A DNA stretch of 64,000 nucleotides, taken from contig CAUYUJ010001448.1 in NCBI GenBank assembly GCA_963575745.1, positions 64,001 through 128,000 of the forward strand, read 5' to 3'. The notes under the pieces are model-generated. The model saw only the letters and a list, made by a program, of their open reading frames with translations, was not told the DNA's origin and did not search any database. Positions 1-9,309 of this stretch are shown here, in pieces (position 1 is the stretch's first letter; each line of letters opens with the position of its first letter). The DNA comes from Prorocentrum cordatum. Lineage: Eukaryota; Sar; Dinophyceae; Prorocentrales; Prorocentraceae. The position numbers were made by a program, and so were the translations under genes.

Positions 1-61
1 GGCCGCCTCCGCCGCCTTGCGGAGGGGCAGCCCGCTGCCGCTCCGCGCGCGCACCGCTCCG

Positions 62-773
62 CTAGCCGCCGCCGCCGACGAGGCGCGCCACGATGGGCCC
101 CACCACGCCCAGCGCCCTGCGGAGCTCATTGGGGTCGCTCGGGGGCTCGGCCTGAGCGGAGGGCCGCCCGACCGCCGCGAGGGCTGCGCCGAACCTGACG
201 CAGAAGGACTCCACGTCGCCGTCGCCACCGCCCGGGGAACCGCCCGCGGACCCAGCAGCCGCCTGCGCAGCCTCCGCGGCAGGCGGGTCCGAGCCCGCGC
301 CCGCCACTCCAGCCGCCGCCACCGGCTGCCACTGCCCCCACGCGCGGCATCGCCGCGCCCTGGAAGCTGAAGTCGGCGAGCTCGTCGTTGGAGGGGCCCC
401 CGAAGGCATCGGGGCCGTCGATCGCCATGGGCTCGACCATGTCCGAAGGATCACCCGCCTCCGCCGCCGCCGCTGCCGCCACGCCGCGCTCCAAGGCGCG
501 CGTCCCAGCAAGGCGAGTGCGCCGACGGCGGTGCCGCTCGCGCTGCGCGTCCGTCGTCGCCCTCCTGCTGTCGTCGCCAGGCTCCTCAGCCCCCGAAACA
601 GCCCCCGCAGCGGGCGGCGGGCGCGCAACGGCCGAGGCCGCCGCCGCCACCGCCGCGCGACTGACTGCGCCCAGCGAACGCCGAGGCGCCCCAGCGCACT
701 GCGCCGCGCGAGCGGCCGCGTCCACCAGGGCGGCGGCCTCTGCAGCGCTGATGGCCCCTCTAAGCGCCGCCAT
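62..773 (-). CDS. Spliced-leader-tagged retrogene, unknown Ala-rich protein, one frameshift
   Basis: I do not recognise the product. The ATG at 773 is the first one after a relic of the dinoflagellate spliced leader (837-855), leaving a 5' leader of about 60 nt, so the start is well supported. The N-terminal ~60 residues are an Ala-rich helix-like stretch, followed by a basic segment and an acidic one (DPSDMVEPMAIDGPDAFGG). The frame shifts by one base inside a GGC-repeat run near 300-340. After the shift the other frame stays open through VESFCVRFGAALAAVGR to a TAG at 62-64, for a total of about 237 residues. The shift could be a real lesion, a sequencing slip in the GGC run, or a small intron. 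No intron is evident upstream, which fits a gene reinserted from mature mRNA. Confidence 0.5.
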
Positions 774-836
774 CGTCGGACCCGACGCTCCACCCGAGGC
801 GGCCGTCCCCGACGACGGCAACAGCCGTGCGGTCGC

Positions 837-855
837 TTAAGCCAAAATGCTCGGC
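837..855 (-). other. Relic of the dinoflagellate spliced leader (DinoSL)
   Basis: Read on the minus strand this is CCGAGCATTTTGGCTTAAG. It matches the 22-nt dinoflagellate spliced leader apart from two single-base deletions and one C-to-T change, and ends in AAG like the leader. It lies directly 5' of the coding block at 62-773. Leaders left in the genome are known in dinoflagellates as marks of genes returned to DNA from trans-spliced mRNA. Confidence 0.65.
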
Positions 856-1409
856 TTGAACCACAATTGCTACGGAGTATATCTGTCCGTAGAAAGGAGA
901 ACCCATGAGTTGCACGCTGACGGAAACAGTCTATGAGGTGAAAGCTACGCCGACCACGAAACGGCGACGGGCGCCCACCGAGCGAAATCCCGGGGAACCC
1001 AGCAAGCGCAAGGGGCGCCTATCCGGGGAACCCACTGAACCACCTGGAGGACAAATAAGAACCTCTTAATGCAAACACTGCTTTGGAACATGCTAGAACC
1101 TCTCACGCGCAACATCTGGCTGGCACCTCGGACAAGCATGTTCACCGTTACGATCGATGATTACCAAACTTCCCTCGTGAAACCGCGAGCACCTCCAACG
1201 CGAAGCGCTCCCTCTGCACAGCGGGGGACCAACGTACCAGAAGTGTGCAATAACGTCTGGCGCTCCGAGGCGGAATCTCAAGGACCTCCCGCGCGAGGCG
1301 CTGGTGGAGAAAGGAACTCCCTCGCCCAGTGTGAGGCCATCAATCGCGCCTCCTGTCCCGCCTGCTACAAATCACCGGGGGCCACGTCCCCTGCCTCCGC
1401 CTACTATAA
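856..1409. other. Spacer without recognised gene
   Basis: Mixed-composition sequence between the retrogene and the exon at 1410-1619. I see no repeat structure and no convincing coding frame on either strand. Confidence 0.4.
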
Positions 1410-1619
1410 CTACACATGGCCGCAAGGGTGACCTTCTCCCTCCGCTTTGTGTCTGGACACGAGCAAGAAGTAGTCGATGATCGTGGGCTTGCGCGTTTCA
1501 TCCGAGGACTTCGATGCCTCCTTCGGGGTGCTGGACGCGAGCCTGGCGGAAGCCGCAGCGACCGCATCTGCCTGCTCCTTGTTCACGATGTCCTTCCACG
1601 ACCTCGTAATGGGGCGAAT
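1410..1619 (-). CDS. Probable terminal exon, unknown protein
   Basis: This minus-strand frame reads IRPITRSWKDIVNKEQADAV, then a helix-prone Ala/Ser/Lys segment, then PTIIDYFLLVSRHKAEGEGH and a TAG at 1410-1412. Its amino-acid mix is unlike the Arg/Pro/Ser noise of the overlapping frames. A CAG just upstream (1622-1620) would serve as a 3' splice site. The region beyond it (1620 to ~2240) shows no obvious continuation of the same protein, so any earlier exon is distant. It belongs to a different transcript from the leader-tagged gene at 62-773. Function unknown. Confidence 0.4.
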   Translation of the reverse strand: MRPITRSWKDIVNKEQADAVAAASARLASSTPKEASKSSDETRKPTIIDYFLLVSRHKAEGEGHPCGHV

Positions 1620-1851
1620 CTGTCTCTTCCTCCGCCGCCTCCTTCACGTCGTAGTCGTCGTCGTCCTCGTCCTCCTCCTCCTCACTATTCCTTCACAATT
1701 ACTCAATATGAATACTACTCTCCCTCTTCCCCTGATGACGGTTTGAAGGTGTCCGACCCCCCCCGCGTACTGTTCTTTTACACGCAGGTTTCCCCGGAGT
1801 TGGGTGTTCGCCTGCATTTGTTTTCAAAATGTTGCTCTCGCTGAGGCGCCG

Positions 1852-2022
1852 GCCTCATTTTCGGGCCCCGCTTGTTCCGAATCGTGCTCCCGCTGCAGCG
1901 CTGGCCTCATTTCCGTGTTTCCGCTCGTTCCGGATCGTGCTCCCGCTGCAGCGCTGGCCTCATTTCCGCGCTTCCGCTCGTTTCGACTCGTGCTCCCGCT
2001 GCAGCGCTCGCGTCATTTCCCG
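1852..2022. repeat. 53-bp tandem repeat, three copies
   Basis: The phrase GTGCTCCCGCTGCAGCGCT begins at 1884, 1937 and 1990, a spacing of exactly 53 bp, with flanking bases (TTCCGGATC, CATTTCC) also repeated. Overlapping ORFs here are products of the repeat and are not treated as genes. Confidence 0.85.
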
Positions 2023-2240
2023 TGCCATGTCATGGCGTGCAATGCAATGCTAGGTTGATGCTACGCTTTGCGGTGCTCTTCTACGCCATGCCATGCCGTG
2101 TTCTACAATGCATCGCGTACCCTTTCGGGATCATTGGCCTGCTCGACATCCGACCGTGCGAGTAGAAAGGGGATCTGCGCCATGGTAAGGGATGGGAGGG
2201 AGGGGTAGGATGTCAGATACGACGCGAACGCACCTAGCTT

Positions 2241-2385
2241 GTCTCTCCCCCTCCCCCTCCTCCTCATAATTATCCTTTTTTTTCTCATCATCCTCCCTGT
2301 TTTCCTCCTCCTCCTTTTCCTCCTTCTTCTCCTCCTTCTCTTCTCCTCCTCTTCCACCTCCTCCTCCTCCTCCTTCCCCAACGTC
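2241..2385. repeat. Polypyrimidine tract
   Basis: Nearly pure C/T on the plus strand, mainly CTC and TCC units. It forces spurious poly-Leu/Ser and poly-Glu/Arg ORFs on the two strands. Confidence 0.85.
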
Positions 2386-4037
2386 AACCCCTGGATCCCA
2401 ATTCTGGCCAGACTTCCGATGGGAATGCAAGCCTGTCGACGAGAGCGCCCCCGAAAGGCCCGAAACGGAACGAAGCGCGTCCGAAGACCTCTAACCAAGA
2501 AGCTCGAACCTCGAAGGCTCCCAGAGCGCTCATACGGGATGGATCCTCCATTAGCGAAATGATCCACCAAAGAAATAATAGAGACGGCCCTCACGGGTCT
2601 CCTCTTCCTCGTGATCCTCGTACCTTCCGCTTGCTCTTTCTCTCAATCCATCTCCTCGAAGTGTTGCGTTCTGGACAGACCTTTGAGGGGACTTTAGCAG
2701 TTGCGACAATGACAGCCCGAGGTTCAGGAAGGGGCGAAAACAGTCCGACCCCCCCGAACCTCGAAGTTCGAGCCTTGATTCTCCTCTACATGAAGACCAA
2801 TCTCCTCTAGATAAGAGCCATAAGAAAAAACACACACACACAAAGGATTTTCACACGAAGGGTTTTGGCACCACCAGCGGTGCAACGCATGTGCACACAT
2901 GCGACTGGATCCCCAGCGATCCAAACCAGGGTTGATGCACGGCCGCGCTCTAGGATGCAGTTGACACGCATGGTGTGGCAAGGCTGTCGGCGGCGACAAG
3001 ATCCCCAAATCCGCTACCAACGAACATTCCATGGTGGTTTGGCACAGCCAAACCACCGTGCAACTTCAGTTTGTTCATCCGTTGACAGCAGCACGCGTCG
3101 CGGCAGCAGAACGCAGTAGCGCGCGCGGGCATACAGGGCCGGCGATGTGGCTGGCCAGCTGCCAGCGCGACTTCGGCAGAAAAGCCGAAATCCACGCAGG
3201 ATCGTTTTGGGCGTGGTATCCGGCGCAGCTGCATCGCACTGCCAGGCGCCGCGGCCTTGTGATTGTAGCGCCAGGCCCGGTGCGCTCCTCGAGGCGGGAA
3301 CGCAAGCTCCACGCAAAGAAATCGCGCGTGCTCTTGTGGGGGCGGCGAAAACGATCGCACACAAGGAATACCCCCGCGTTGGCAGTGCAACCAGACCGCA
3401 CACAAAGGAATTACACGAGACTTCGTAGCACACAAATGAATTACAGCAACGCCCTTTGGGTTGCGCTCTTCGCGCGCGGTGACAGCTCCGAACTGGAAAC
3501 GAAGGGGGGCGGGAGAAGGCAAAGCAGGGGTGGAAGAAAAAGAAGAGGAGGGCGAGAAAGAAGCGAAAGAAGCAACGGAAGGAAGCCACGATGCGCGCAA
3601 GCGAAGCTAACGCTGCGCGCCGAGACAGTTGTTCGTTCGTTCGGTTGGCCGTGCGGCTGATGAACAGAACAAGAATTGTTTGCTGCCTATCGAGGGGGTT
3701 TCTTGGGAATGAGACTCGCGCTCTCTTCCCAACCCCCTTTTCCCAGACCCCGTTGCGAGCGCGCGACGATTTGTTCTGGCCCGCGGGAAGAGGACTGCCA
3801 GTTGCTGGCGAGCGGCCTTTCCACCCGTCACGCGTTCCGAGCGCATGCGACCAGCTAAACGCACTTGCCACGCAAACCGCCAGTTCCAGAGACCGACGCC
3901 ACACCGATTCCCGCACCCGTGCCGGGCACCCTCTCAACGACGCCCCCTTCTGGCGTAAAACCAATAAAACTCTTTGTGTTTATATGTTTTTTCCCTGTTA
4001 CGACTGAAGACACATGTGTATAACCATATGTATTCTC
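2386..4037. other. Spacer; no gene recognised
   Basis: Long open frames exist on both strands (for example 3014-3964 minus) but are Arg/Ser/Pro-rich, overlap each other in several frames, and carry no domain I recognise. The one clear structure is the hairpin at 3033-3057. Confidence 0.4.
3033..3057. repeat. Perfect inverted repeat, 11-bp stem and ACA loop
   Basis: GGTGGTTTGGC, loop ACA, GCCAAACCACC. The stem is perfect over 11 bp. No gene end or start is nearby, so a terminator role is not supported. Confidence 0.85.
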
Positions 4038-4095
4038 TTTCTGCTGCTGCTGCTGCTGCTCCTCCTCCTCCTCCTCCTCCTCCTCCTTCTCCCCC
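4038..4095. repeat. (CTG)n-(CTC)n microsatellite
   Basis: About six CTG units followed by about ten CTC units. Adjacent poly-Leu and poly-Glu/Gln ORFs are artefacts. Confidence 0.9.
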
Positions 4096-4734
4096 CCTCT
4101 TGTGGACGACGGCCCATCGACATAGCAAACATAAACTTCCAGGGGTCCGCGCAGATTTCTTGGATTGGTGCTGGACCCCCTCCCTGGCGCGCCAGAAGGG
4201 TTCCAACGCCGGCCCAAGACATCCGCGCCGACCTCCGACAATTTATGCACGTTGAGCATCGCTTGAACGATCCCAATCCACACTGTCATTGCCTTGGCCC
4301 CACGGGCCGCCTTACCCCCTGCGTGGGGAGCCTGGCCCGCCCCCCCCGACGTCATGCTGATGCCTCCCCCCCGCCCCCCGCGATGTGCCCGCCCCTCCCA
4401 CTGTGGGCGTGGCGACGTGGTGGGGGCCCCTCCGATGGATCCGAGGGAGGTCGTACCCCGTCGTCGTCGTCATCGTCGTCGCCGTCGTCCCACCTAAAGG
4501 CGGGGCCCGAGGGGCCCTGGGACCCAGGACCCGGCACATCTTGGGGGGGCGGAGCCGTTGGCCCCGACCGAACCCACGATCATATGTGGTCAAATGTCCG
4601 CCTCCCCCCCCCCACACAAAGCTACCCTTCCCTCGGTGGGTTCCCTCCCCCAGTGGGCGTGGTGCGGTGTGGTGCCCGCCTCTCCGCAAGTATGGTAGTC
4701 GGTATGGGGGCCGCCAAGTGAGGTCCCACGGTCG

Positions 4735-4772
<38 letters not shown>

Positions 4773-4783
4773 TGCCGTCGTCG

Positions 4784-4854
<71 letters not shown>

Positions 4855-4892
4855 AGTCGACGTCGTCGTCGTCCTTCTGGTCGTCGTCTTCG
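4735..4892. repeat. (TCG)n microsatellite, about 150 bp
   Basis: A TCG/CGT run of roughly fifty units with few interruptions. It generates poly-Val, poly-Ser and poly-Asp ORFs in different frames. A smaller run of the same unit lies at 4460-4490. Confidence 0.95.
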
Positions 4893-5164
4893 TTTCCCCC
4901 TGCCTCTCTCCCTTCAGGCAAGGATAAGACGGAAGGTGCTCGTCCTCGTCCTCGTCGTCGCCCCGCCACCACCCCATTTTTGTTGGGGGGGGGGGGCGCG
5001 GGGCCCTGAGACCGATCCCATTTTGGGAGGGTGGGGCGGCGGGCCAAAACTTGGGGACATACAAGCTGTGCCATTCGGGTCTCGCCCCGTCCTCAAACAT
5101 GCGATGTCTTGATGTGTTAAGCGCGGGGTCCTCGGAAACCCCGACCTTTTCCACAGTCCTGTGT

Positions 5165-5400
5165 TTCACCTCGAATCGTTGTTGGGGCCCGGCAGTGGGT
5201 ACTATGTGCAGATTCGGATTCGACCTCGCCAGCCCTGCGGGACTGCGAAATGCGAGCGCGTCGCCACATTCGAAGGTTGCTGGGGGGCCCAGCATAGTGT
5301 ACCAGGTGCAGATTCAAACTAGACCTCGCCATCCAAAGGGGGCTGCGAACTGCGAGGCTGTCGCCACTCTCGAGGGATGCTGAGGGGCCAACGCAGTGCG
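5165..5400. repeat. Left arm of a ~100-bp degenerate satellite
   Basis: Monomers carry the order GTGCAGATTC, GACCTCGCCA, GCGAACTGCGAGGCTGTCGC, TCGAGGGATGCTG, GGGGCCAGCAC. The array stops at the TG of the retrotransposon LTR at 5401 and the same monomers continue at 23386, so one array was split by the insertion. Confidence 0.75.
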
Positions 5401-5535
5401 TGCTCCGTTGGTAGAGGAAAGGAGGGAAAGATATACATCTTTTCGATCTAATCCAATACCTGAGCCCAAACGGCCAGGCGCAGGAGAGTGAGGATAAGGA
5501 GGATATATGAGGGTATTATACGGGTTCTATTCACA
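5401..5535 (-). repeat. 3' LTR
   Basis: It is 135 bp long. On the minus strand it begins TGTGAATAGAACCCG and ends CCAACGGAGCA. It matches the 5' LTR closely outside a central stretch, where the 5' LTR is about 25 bp longer and the sequences differ. Substitutions elsewhere are few. Confidence 0.85.
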
Positions 5536-5546
5536 CCCCCCGTCCC
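5536..5546 (-). promoter_or_regulatory. Polypurine-like tract next to the 3' LTR
   Basis: The minus strand reads GGGACGGGGGG immediately before TGTGAATAG. A purine-rich tract at this place is the expected primer for plus-strand DNA synthesis. One C interrupts it. Confidence 0.5.
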
Positions 5547-6322
5547 GAATCCCGCCCGCAAGGGCAGGACTCGGAAACATGAGAAAAGAACCGGTCGCCC
5601 CTCTACTCCTCCAATCCTCAGCGCTGGAAGGCAGCTGAGCGTAAAAGCTGTATCGCATCAGCTGCGTCCCGATCACGACAGCAGTGTGCAAAATTGGAAC
5701 GTAGCACAACAGCTGGCATGATCAGGCAAGTAAGGAAAAGAAAGAACACCCAGGGCCCCTGTTTCTTCGCCAAGCACACTTTGGTGCCCCCATCGGCGCG
5801 CCCCCCCCAAAACGCTTCGGCACTCGTGGGCGGAGAAGAATGAGGCGCGGGTGGGCGGAGCAAGAGGATCTGAGCACATTGAAACAACATCAGAAGCTGC
5901 CGCGTCTGCACGCGGCAGGTGTTGCCACCAGCTTTCAGACCAAAGCTGGGCAACAGATCGTTCTCGACGCAAAGTTATCTCAAACTATATTGTCTAGATT
6001 CAGCAAAAAGAATGTAGTACCAAGTCGTGCTGGGAAACGCGATCGCGTTAAGAAGCACGTCTAATATCAAAGCAAATGTCTGGCCAGACGTAGAGTCGTG
6101 TTGATAAGCGCGAAAAACTGCACTAACAAATTCTGTAATTAGTTACTCCCCTCGGCGATGCTCCTTAGGAGTCTGCCTTGGGTTTCACACGGTATGTGTG
6201 AGTGGCCGCTTTTCTTGCATAGTGAAGTGGCCAAATATTATATAAGTATGTACTGCTCGAGGCGAACTTTTGCAAAGATGAAGTTCAAGCCAATCGAGCA
6301 GTGGGCCTTGCGGCCAACAAAA
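5547..6322 (-). other. 3' untranslated part of the retrotransposon
   Basis: It lies between the stop of the last ORF (6323) and the 3' LTR. I see no convincing frame in it. Confidence 0.5.
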
Positions 6323-7648
6323 CTACGAAGTGCCTCTCACGTAGAACCTGTGGTCCCACACCCTGTGGCCATCAGTCCCGACGAAGCTCGTCGCATATGT
6401 CGCCCAAGCTGTACTTGGGGTCCAGTTGCGGAACCGATCGTTGTACTGCGAGTCGCGGATGTATACGAACTCGTCATTGTTCTCCGCGATGTGAATCCAG
6501 CACTTGATGTAGTAGCTCCAGCACCTTGGGCCCCATGGGCTGTCCTCAAGGTTGTGGCGCCACCGCGTTGCGTAGTCCTCTGTCGTGCGCGCCCGCTTGG
6601 CGCGCGGGGGCGTCGTCGGCCCGCGGCTGCCGTCGCTGCTCTGCCGTGGCGCAGCGGCCGCGCCGCTCGGCCCAGCGGGCGCCCCTGCCTGCGCGCCGGA
6701 GGCGCGGCTGCCAGCGGCGTCGCCATGGGCAGCGCGAGGCGGCGGCGGATGCCGCGGCTGCTGCGGCGCCATTGCGCCATGTGTGTGAGAGGAGTGCGTT
6801 GGGGGGTTATTAGGATCGGTTCTAACCCCTGAACTCGCCCCCCTTAAATCGGCAGATCCCACGGCAGGTTCGACAGAGGCGAGTTTGGCAAGCTTGCGCT
6901 GCGTAACCTTTTCACATGTGCCGTCCCCGCGGGGCAAAGCAATTGTGATGAGACCACGTTCTTGCCTGGTGCCTCTGTCCATCCTACCTTCGTTCAACCA
7001 CCAGTTCCTGCGACCAGCGAGGCCAAGCTCAACGCTGCGAGCATGGATGTCGCAAGCGTCGCTCATGTCCTCGATGGTCCAGGCGTTCTTGCCAGCCTCC
7101 ACGCGGGCGGCAGTCATCTGGTGGTGGAACCGTGGGTCATTGAGGAAGCGTTGGACGACTGTGCGGTAAGGGTGGTACAGAGGTCGCCGATCGTCAGCCT
7201 CACCCATCATCTTCCACCTATTCGCAGGAGGGGAGCCTGCATCGAGCCACTTCTGGTACCTCTCTCCCGCCTTCTTCGCTAGTTTCCTCAAGATATCCTT
7301 CTCGCGTCCGTACTTGGACCGTTTGCCTGTCATGTAGACATGCGCTCCGTCTGACATGTAGCGCCTGACGTCGTCCTCGGAGAGGTTGTTCCTGATCCAG
7401 CTGCTGAGGTTCTGGAGGTACGCCAAGTCGCTCTCTTCGGCGCCACATTTGCCTGTGGCGCCTACAGAGACACTGTGCTGCCAACAGATGTCGCAAAGTG
7501 CCCCATCATTGATGACCACCCCCCAAAGAAAGGGGGCGATCGCAATTCCGACATCGCGGGATATCATGTTGGAGTGCTTCGGGGGCCCCAGAGGTGGCGA
7601 GGTCCCTGCGAGTGTTGCCACCAGCTGCCGACGCGAGGGAATGACCAA
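6323..7648 (-). CDS. Last accessory ORF of the retrotransposon, unknown function
   Basis: An uninterrupted frame of up to 441 residues. The N-terminal ~240 residues look globular, with CDICWQHSVSVGATGKCG and a Lys-rich helical region (KRSKYGREKDILRKLAKKAG). A Pro/Ala/Gly linker follows, then a basic PPRAKRAR-like cluster that could be a nuclear signal. The C-terminal ~90 residues are rich in Trp and Tyr (CWSYYIKCWIHIAENNDEF). I see no transmembrane segment and match no family. It is the longest clean ORF near the 3' LTR and is collinear with pol. The first ATG is not certain, because the frame opens with a possible non-ATG start. Confidence 0.6.
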   Translation of the reverse strand: MVIPSRRQLVATLAGTSPPLGPPKHSNMISRDVGIAIAPFLWGVVINDGALCDICWQHSVSVGATGKCGAEESDLAYLQNLSSWIRNNLSEDDVRRYMSDGAHVYMTGKRSKYGREKDILRKLAKKAGERYQKWLDAGSPPANRWKMMGEADDRRPLYHPYRTVVQRFLNDPRFHHQMTAARVEAGKNAWTIEDMSDACDIHARSVELGLAGRRNWWLNEGRMDRGTRQERGLITIALPRGDGTCEKVTQRKLAKLASVEPAVGSADLRGASSGVRTDPNNPPTHSSHTHGAMAPQQPRHPPPPRAAHGDAAGSRASGAQAGAPAGPSGAAAAPRQSSDGSRGPTTPPRAKRARTTEDYATRWRHNLEDSPWGPRCWSYYIKCWIHIAENNDEFVYIRDSQYNDRFRNWTPSTAWATYATSFVGTDGHRVWDHRFYVRGTS

Positions 7649-7718
7649 TCTGGTTCATAGCCTCGCGATTGAGCTCAGCGGTGGCACGAGAAGCGATCGA
7701 TCGTCAGATCCCCTCGAT

Positions 7719-8006
7719 CTAGGTCATCGATAGCCTGTCCCCTGGTAGTCCTGCGTACCCGGAGGTGTCGATGTCCGTGGGGTCGGTCTGACCGTGGGGT
7801 GCGTCCACGTCCGATCGAATGCGGGTGGCCTCCGCCTGCAGGGTGGTCTCGTTGCTGCCCACCTCGCGGTCGATGTTCTGCATGTCGGCCAAGACCTGTA
7901 CCATGGTCTCTTGATCTGGGGCTGCTGATGCATCACTACCTGGGTCCTGGGCAATATCCTGCCTGGCGCCTGGGTCGTCCTGGTCAGGCGCGGCAGGTGT
8001 CTCCAC
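7719..8006 (-). CDS. Short acidic accessory ORF, retrotransposon
   Basis: About 96 residues, acidic, Asp/Ala/Gln-rich, with a heptad-like stretch (MVQVLADMQNIDREVGSNET) suggesting a coiled coil. The frame is open a little further upstream (PGFPVWEEPVETPAAPDQ), so it may be the C-terminal part of the preceding ORF separated by a shift or stop near 8046. Function unknown. Confidence 0.35.
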   Translation of the reverse strand: METPAAPDQDDPGARQDIAQDPGSDASAAPDQETMVQVLADMQNIDREVGSNETTLQAEATRIRSDVDAPHGQTDPTDIDTSGYAGLPGDRLSMT

Positions 8007-8045
8007 CGGCTCCTCCCAGACGGGGAAGCCTGGGTTTCCATGTGT

Positions 8046-8650
8046 CTATGTGCACTCTGTGAAGAATGCGCGCAACGCAGTGAGAGCAGGATGATTCTTA
8101 TTGATGGCAGCGTTGGTGAATTCATGTAGTTCCTTGATACTGTCCAACAAGATAGTTTGGTACACTTTGGAACTCCATTGGAAGATACCTGTAGTTGATT
8201 CTTGAATAACTTCAGGGTCAAGGGAACGTGCCATCTTGTTGCAGAAATGATATGTGCTGCATATTGGCAAATCACGTGCCCATGTATGGGTGTGGTCGTA
8301 GTCCATATGGTATGCTTCTGTATTGGACCCGAAGTGTAACCCAAATCGCAAGCATGACCCTATCTTGTCCACCACAAGGTTGGTCCTGCCAGCGTGTAAC
8401 TCAATAGTTTGTTTCACCTTGATCATCGGTGAGTCCACCAGTGGTGCCGATGTCCAGAAATATACTCGGTGGTCGTAAGAGGAACGAATCCATTTAGTAT
8501 GATCCTCTGGGTCGTAGTCGGGATGGTTGAGGAAATTGTCTGGCGGATCGATGATGTTATCGAGGATGGAAGATCCGACAACCTCATCGGCTTGAATCTC
8601 CGCCGTCATCTCCGCCCTCATGGCATCATTGGCTGCCTTCTCGTCGTCTG
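8046..8650 (-). CDS. C-terminal part of the Tpt1/KptA-containing accessory polyprotein
   Basis: The frame reads VVGSSILDNIIDPPDNFLNH, then a His/Tyr-rich segment (TEAYHMDYDHTHTWARDLPI), and stops at 8046. It is reached from the upstream frame (8657-9016) by one base shift near 8650. The sequence across that point runs smoothly (VNPP followed by TDAPVIVIIDTSTITLTDDE). I recognise no domain. It is part of the same product as the 2'-phosphotransferase domain if the shifts are ignored. Confidence 0.5.
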
Positions 8651-8656
8651 TGAGTG

Positions 8657-9309
8657 TTATGGTCGAAGTGTCAATGATGACAATGACTGGAGCGTCGGTG
8701 GATTGACCCGCGTTCCCTCGTCATCCTCCATAGGATCGTCGGCGGGTGTCGCCACCAGCTCCTGGTCGGGATCAGGTGTCCGAGGAGCGGGGCGCCTGGT
8801 CGGCGTACGTGGGATGCGCGGCTTGTATATGGTCGGCATTCCAAGATATGGCAGAGCGCCTGTATCGGCAAATTCTGCGATCTGATCACTGCGCGAAGAC
8901 GGGCCCTGGAGCGCGACATTCAAGTGGACGGGGTCGATGTCAGCGCGTACTGGCAAAGCGAAGACAATGCCCTTGAGGGGCAGGTTTTTTTGTCGCGATA
9001 CCATATGTTTACCCATCGCAGACCGTAGTTGAGGATAGGTCTTTGCACTGAAAAGAACTTCTCAAAGACTCCGAAGTGAATGATTGAGCCGTAGATATGG
9101 CCCTTGTTCATACGAGCTCTCGTGTTGTAGTCGCCCTTGGGGTAGTGATTATCATAGTGGTAGCAATTGATTGATCCCCAATGTTTGACGATAGTGAAGT
9201 CCCCCATGCGGACGTCATTGAAGATCGGCCGTCGATCCCAATTTTCTGTGAAATATTTGCTGTGATGGGTCGAAGAGCCTTTCTGCATCGTGACATTGCA
9301 ATCAACCAC
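8657..9309 (-). CDS. Middle part of the Tpt1/KptA-containing accessory polyprotein
   Basis: Two overlapping frames make one stretch. 8920-9309 reads STHHSKYFTENWDRRPIFND, then GHIYGSIIHFGVFEKFFSV. The frame then slips to 8657-9016 (LPLKGIVFALPVRADIDPVH) at a run of seven A on the minus strand near 8987-8993. A proline-rich linker (PRIPRTPTRRPAPRTPDPDQ) follows. The shift at the upstream end, near 9310, joins the frame of the phosphotransferase domain. No family is recognised. Confidence 0.5.

Noticed and set aside
4622-5295. Poly-Asp, poly-Thr and poly-Val proteins
   Set aside because: They are produced by the (TCG)n microsatellite in different frames.
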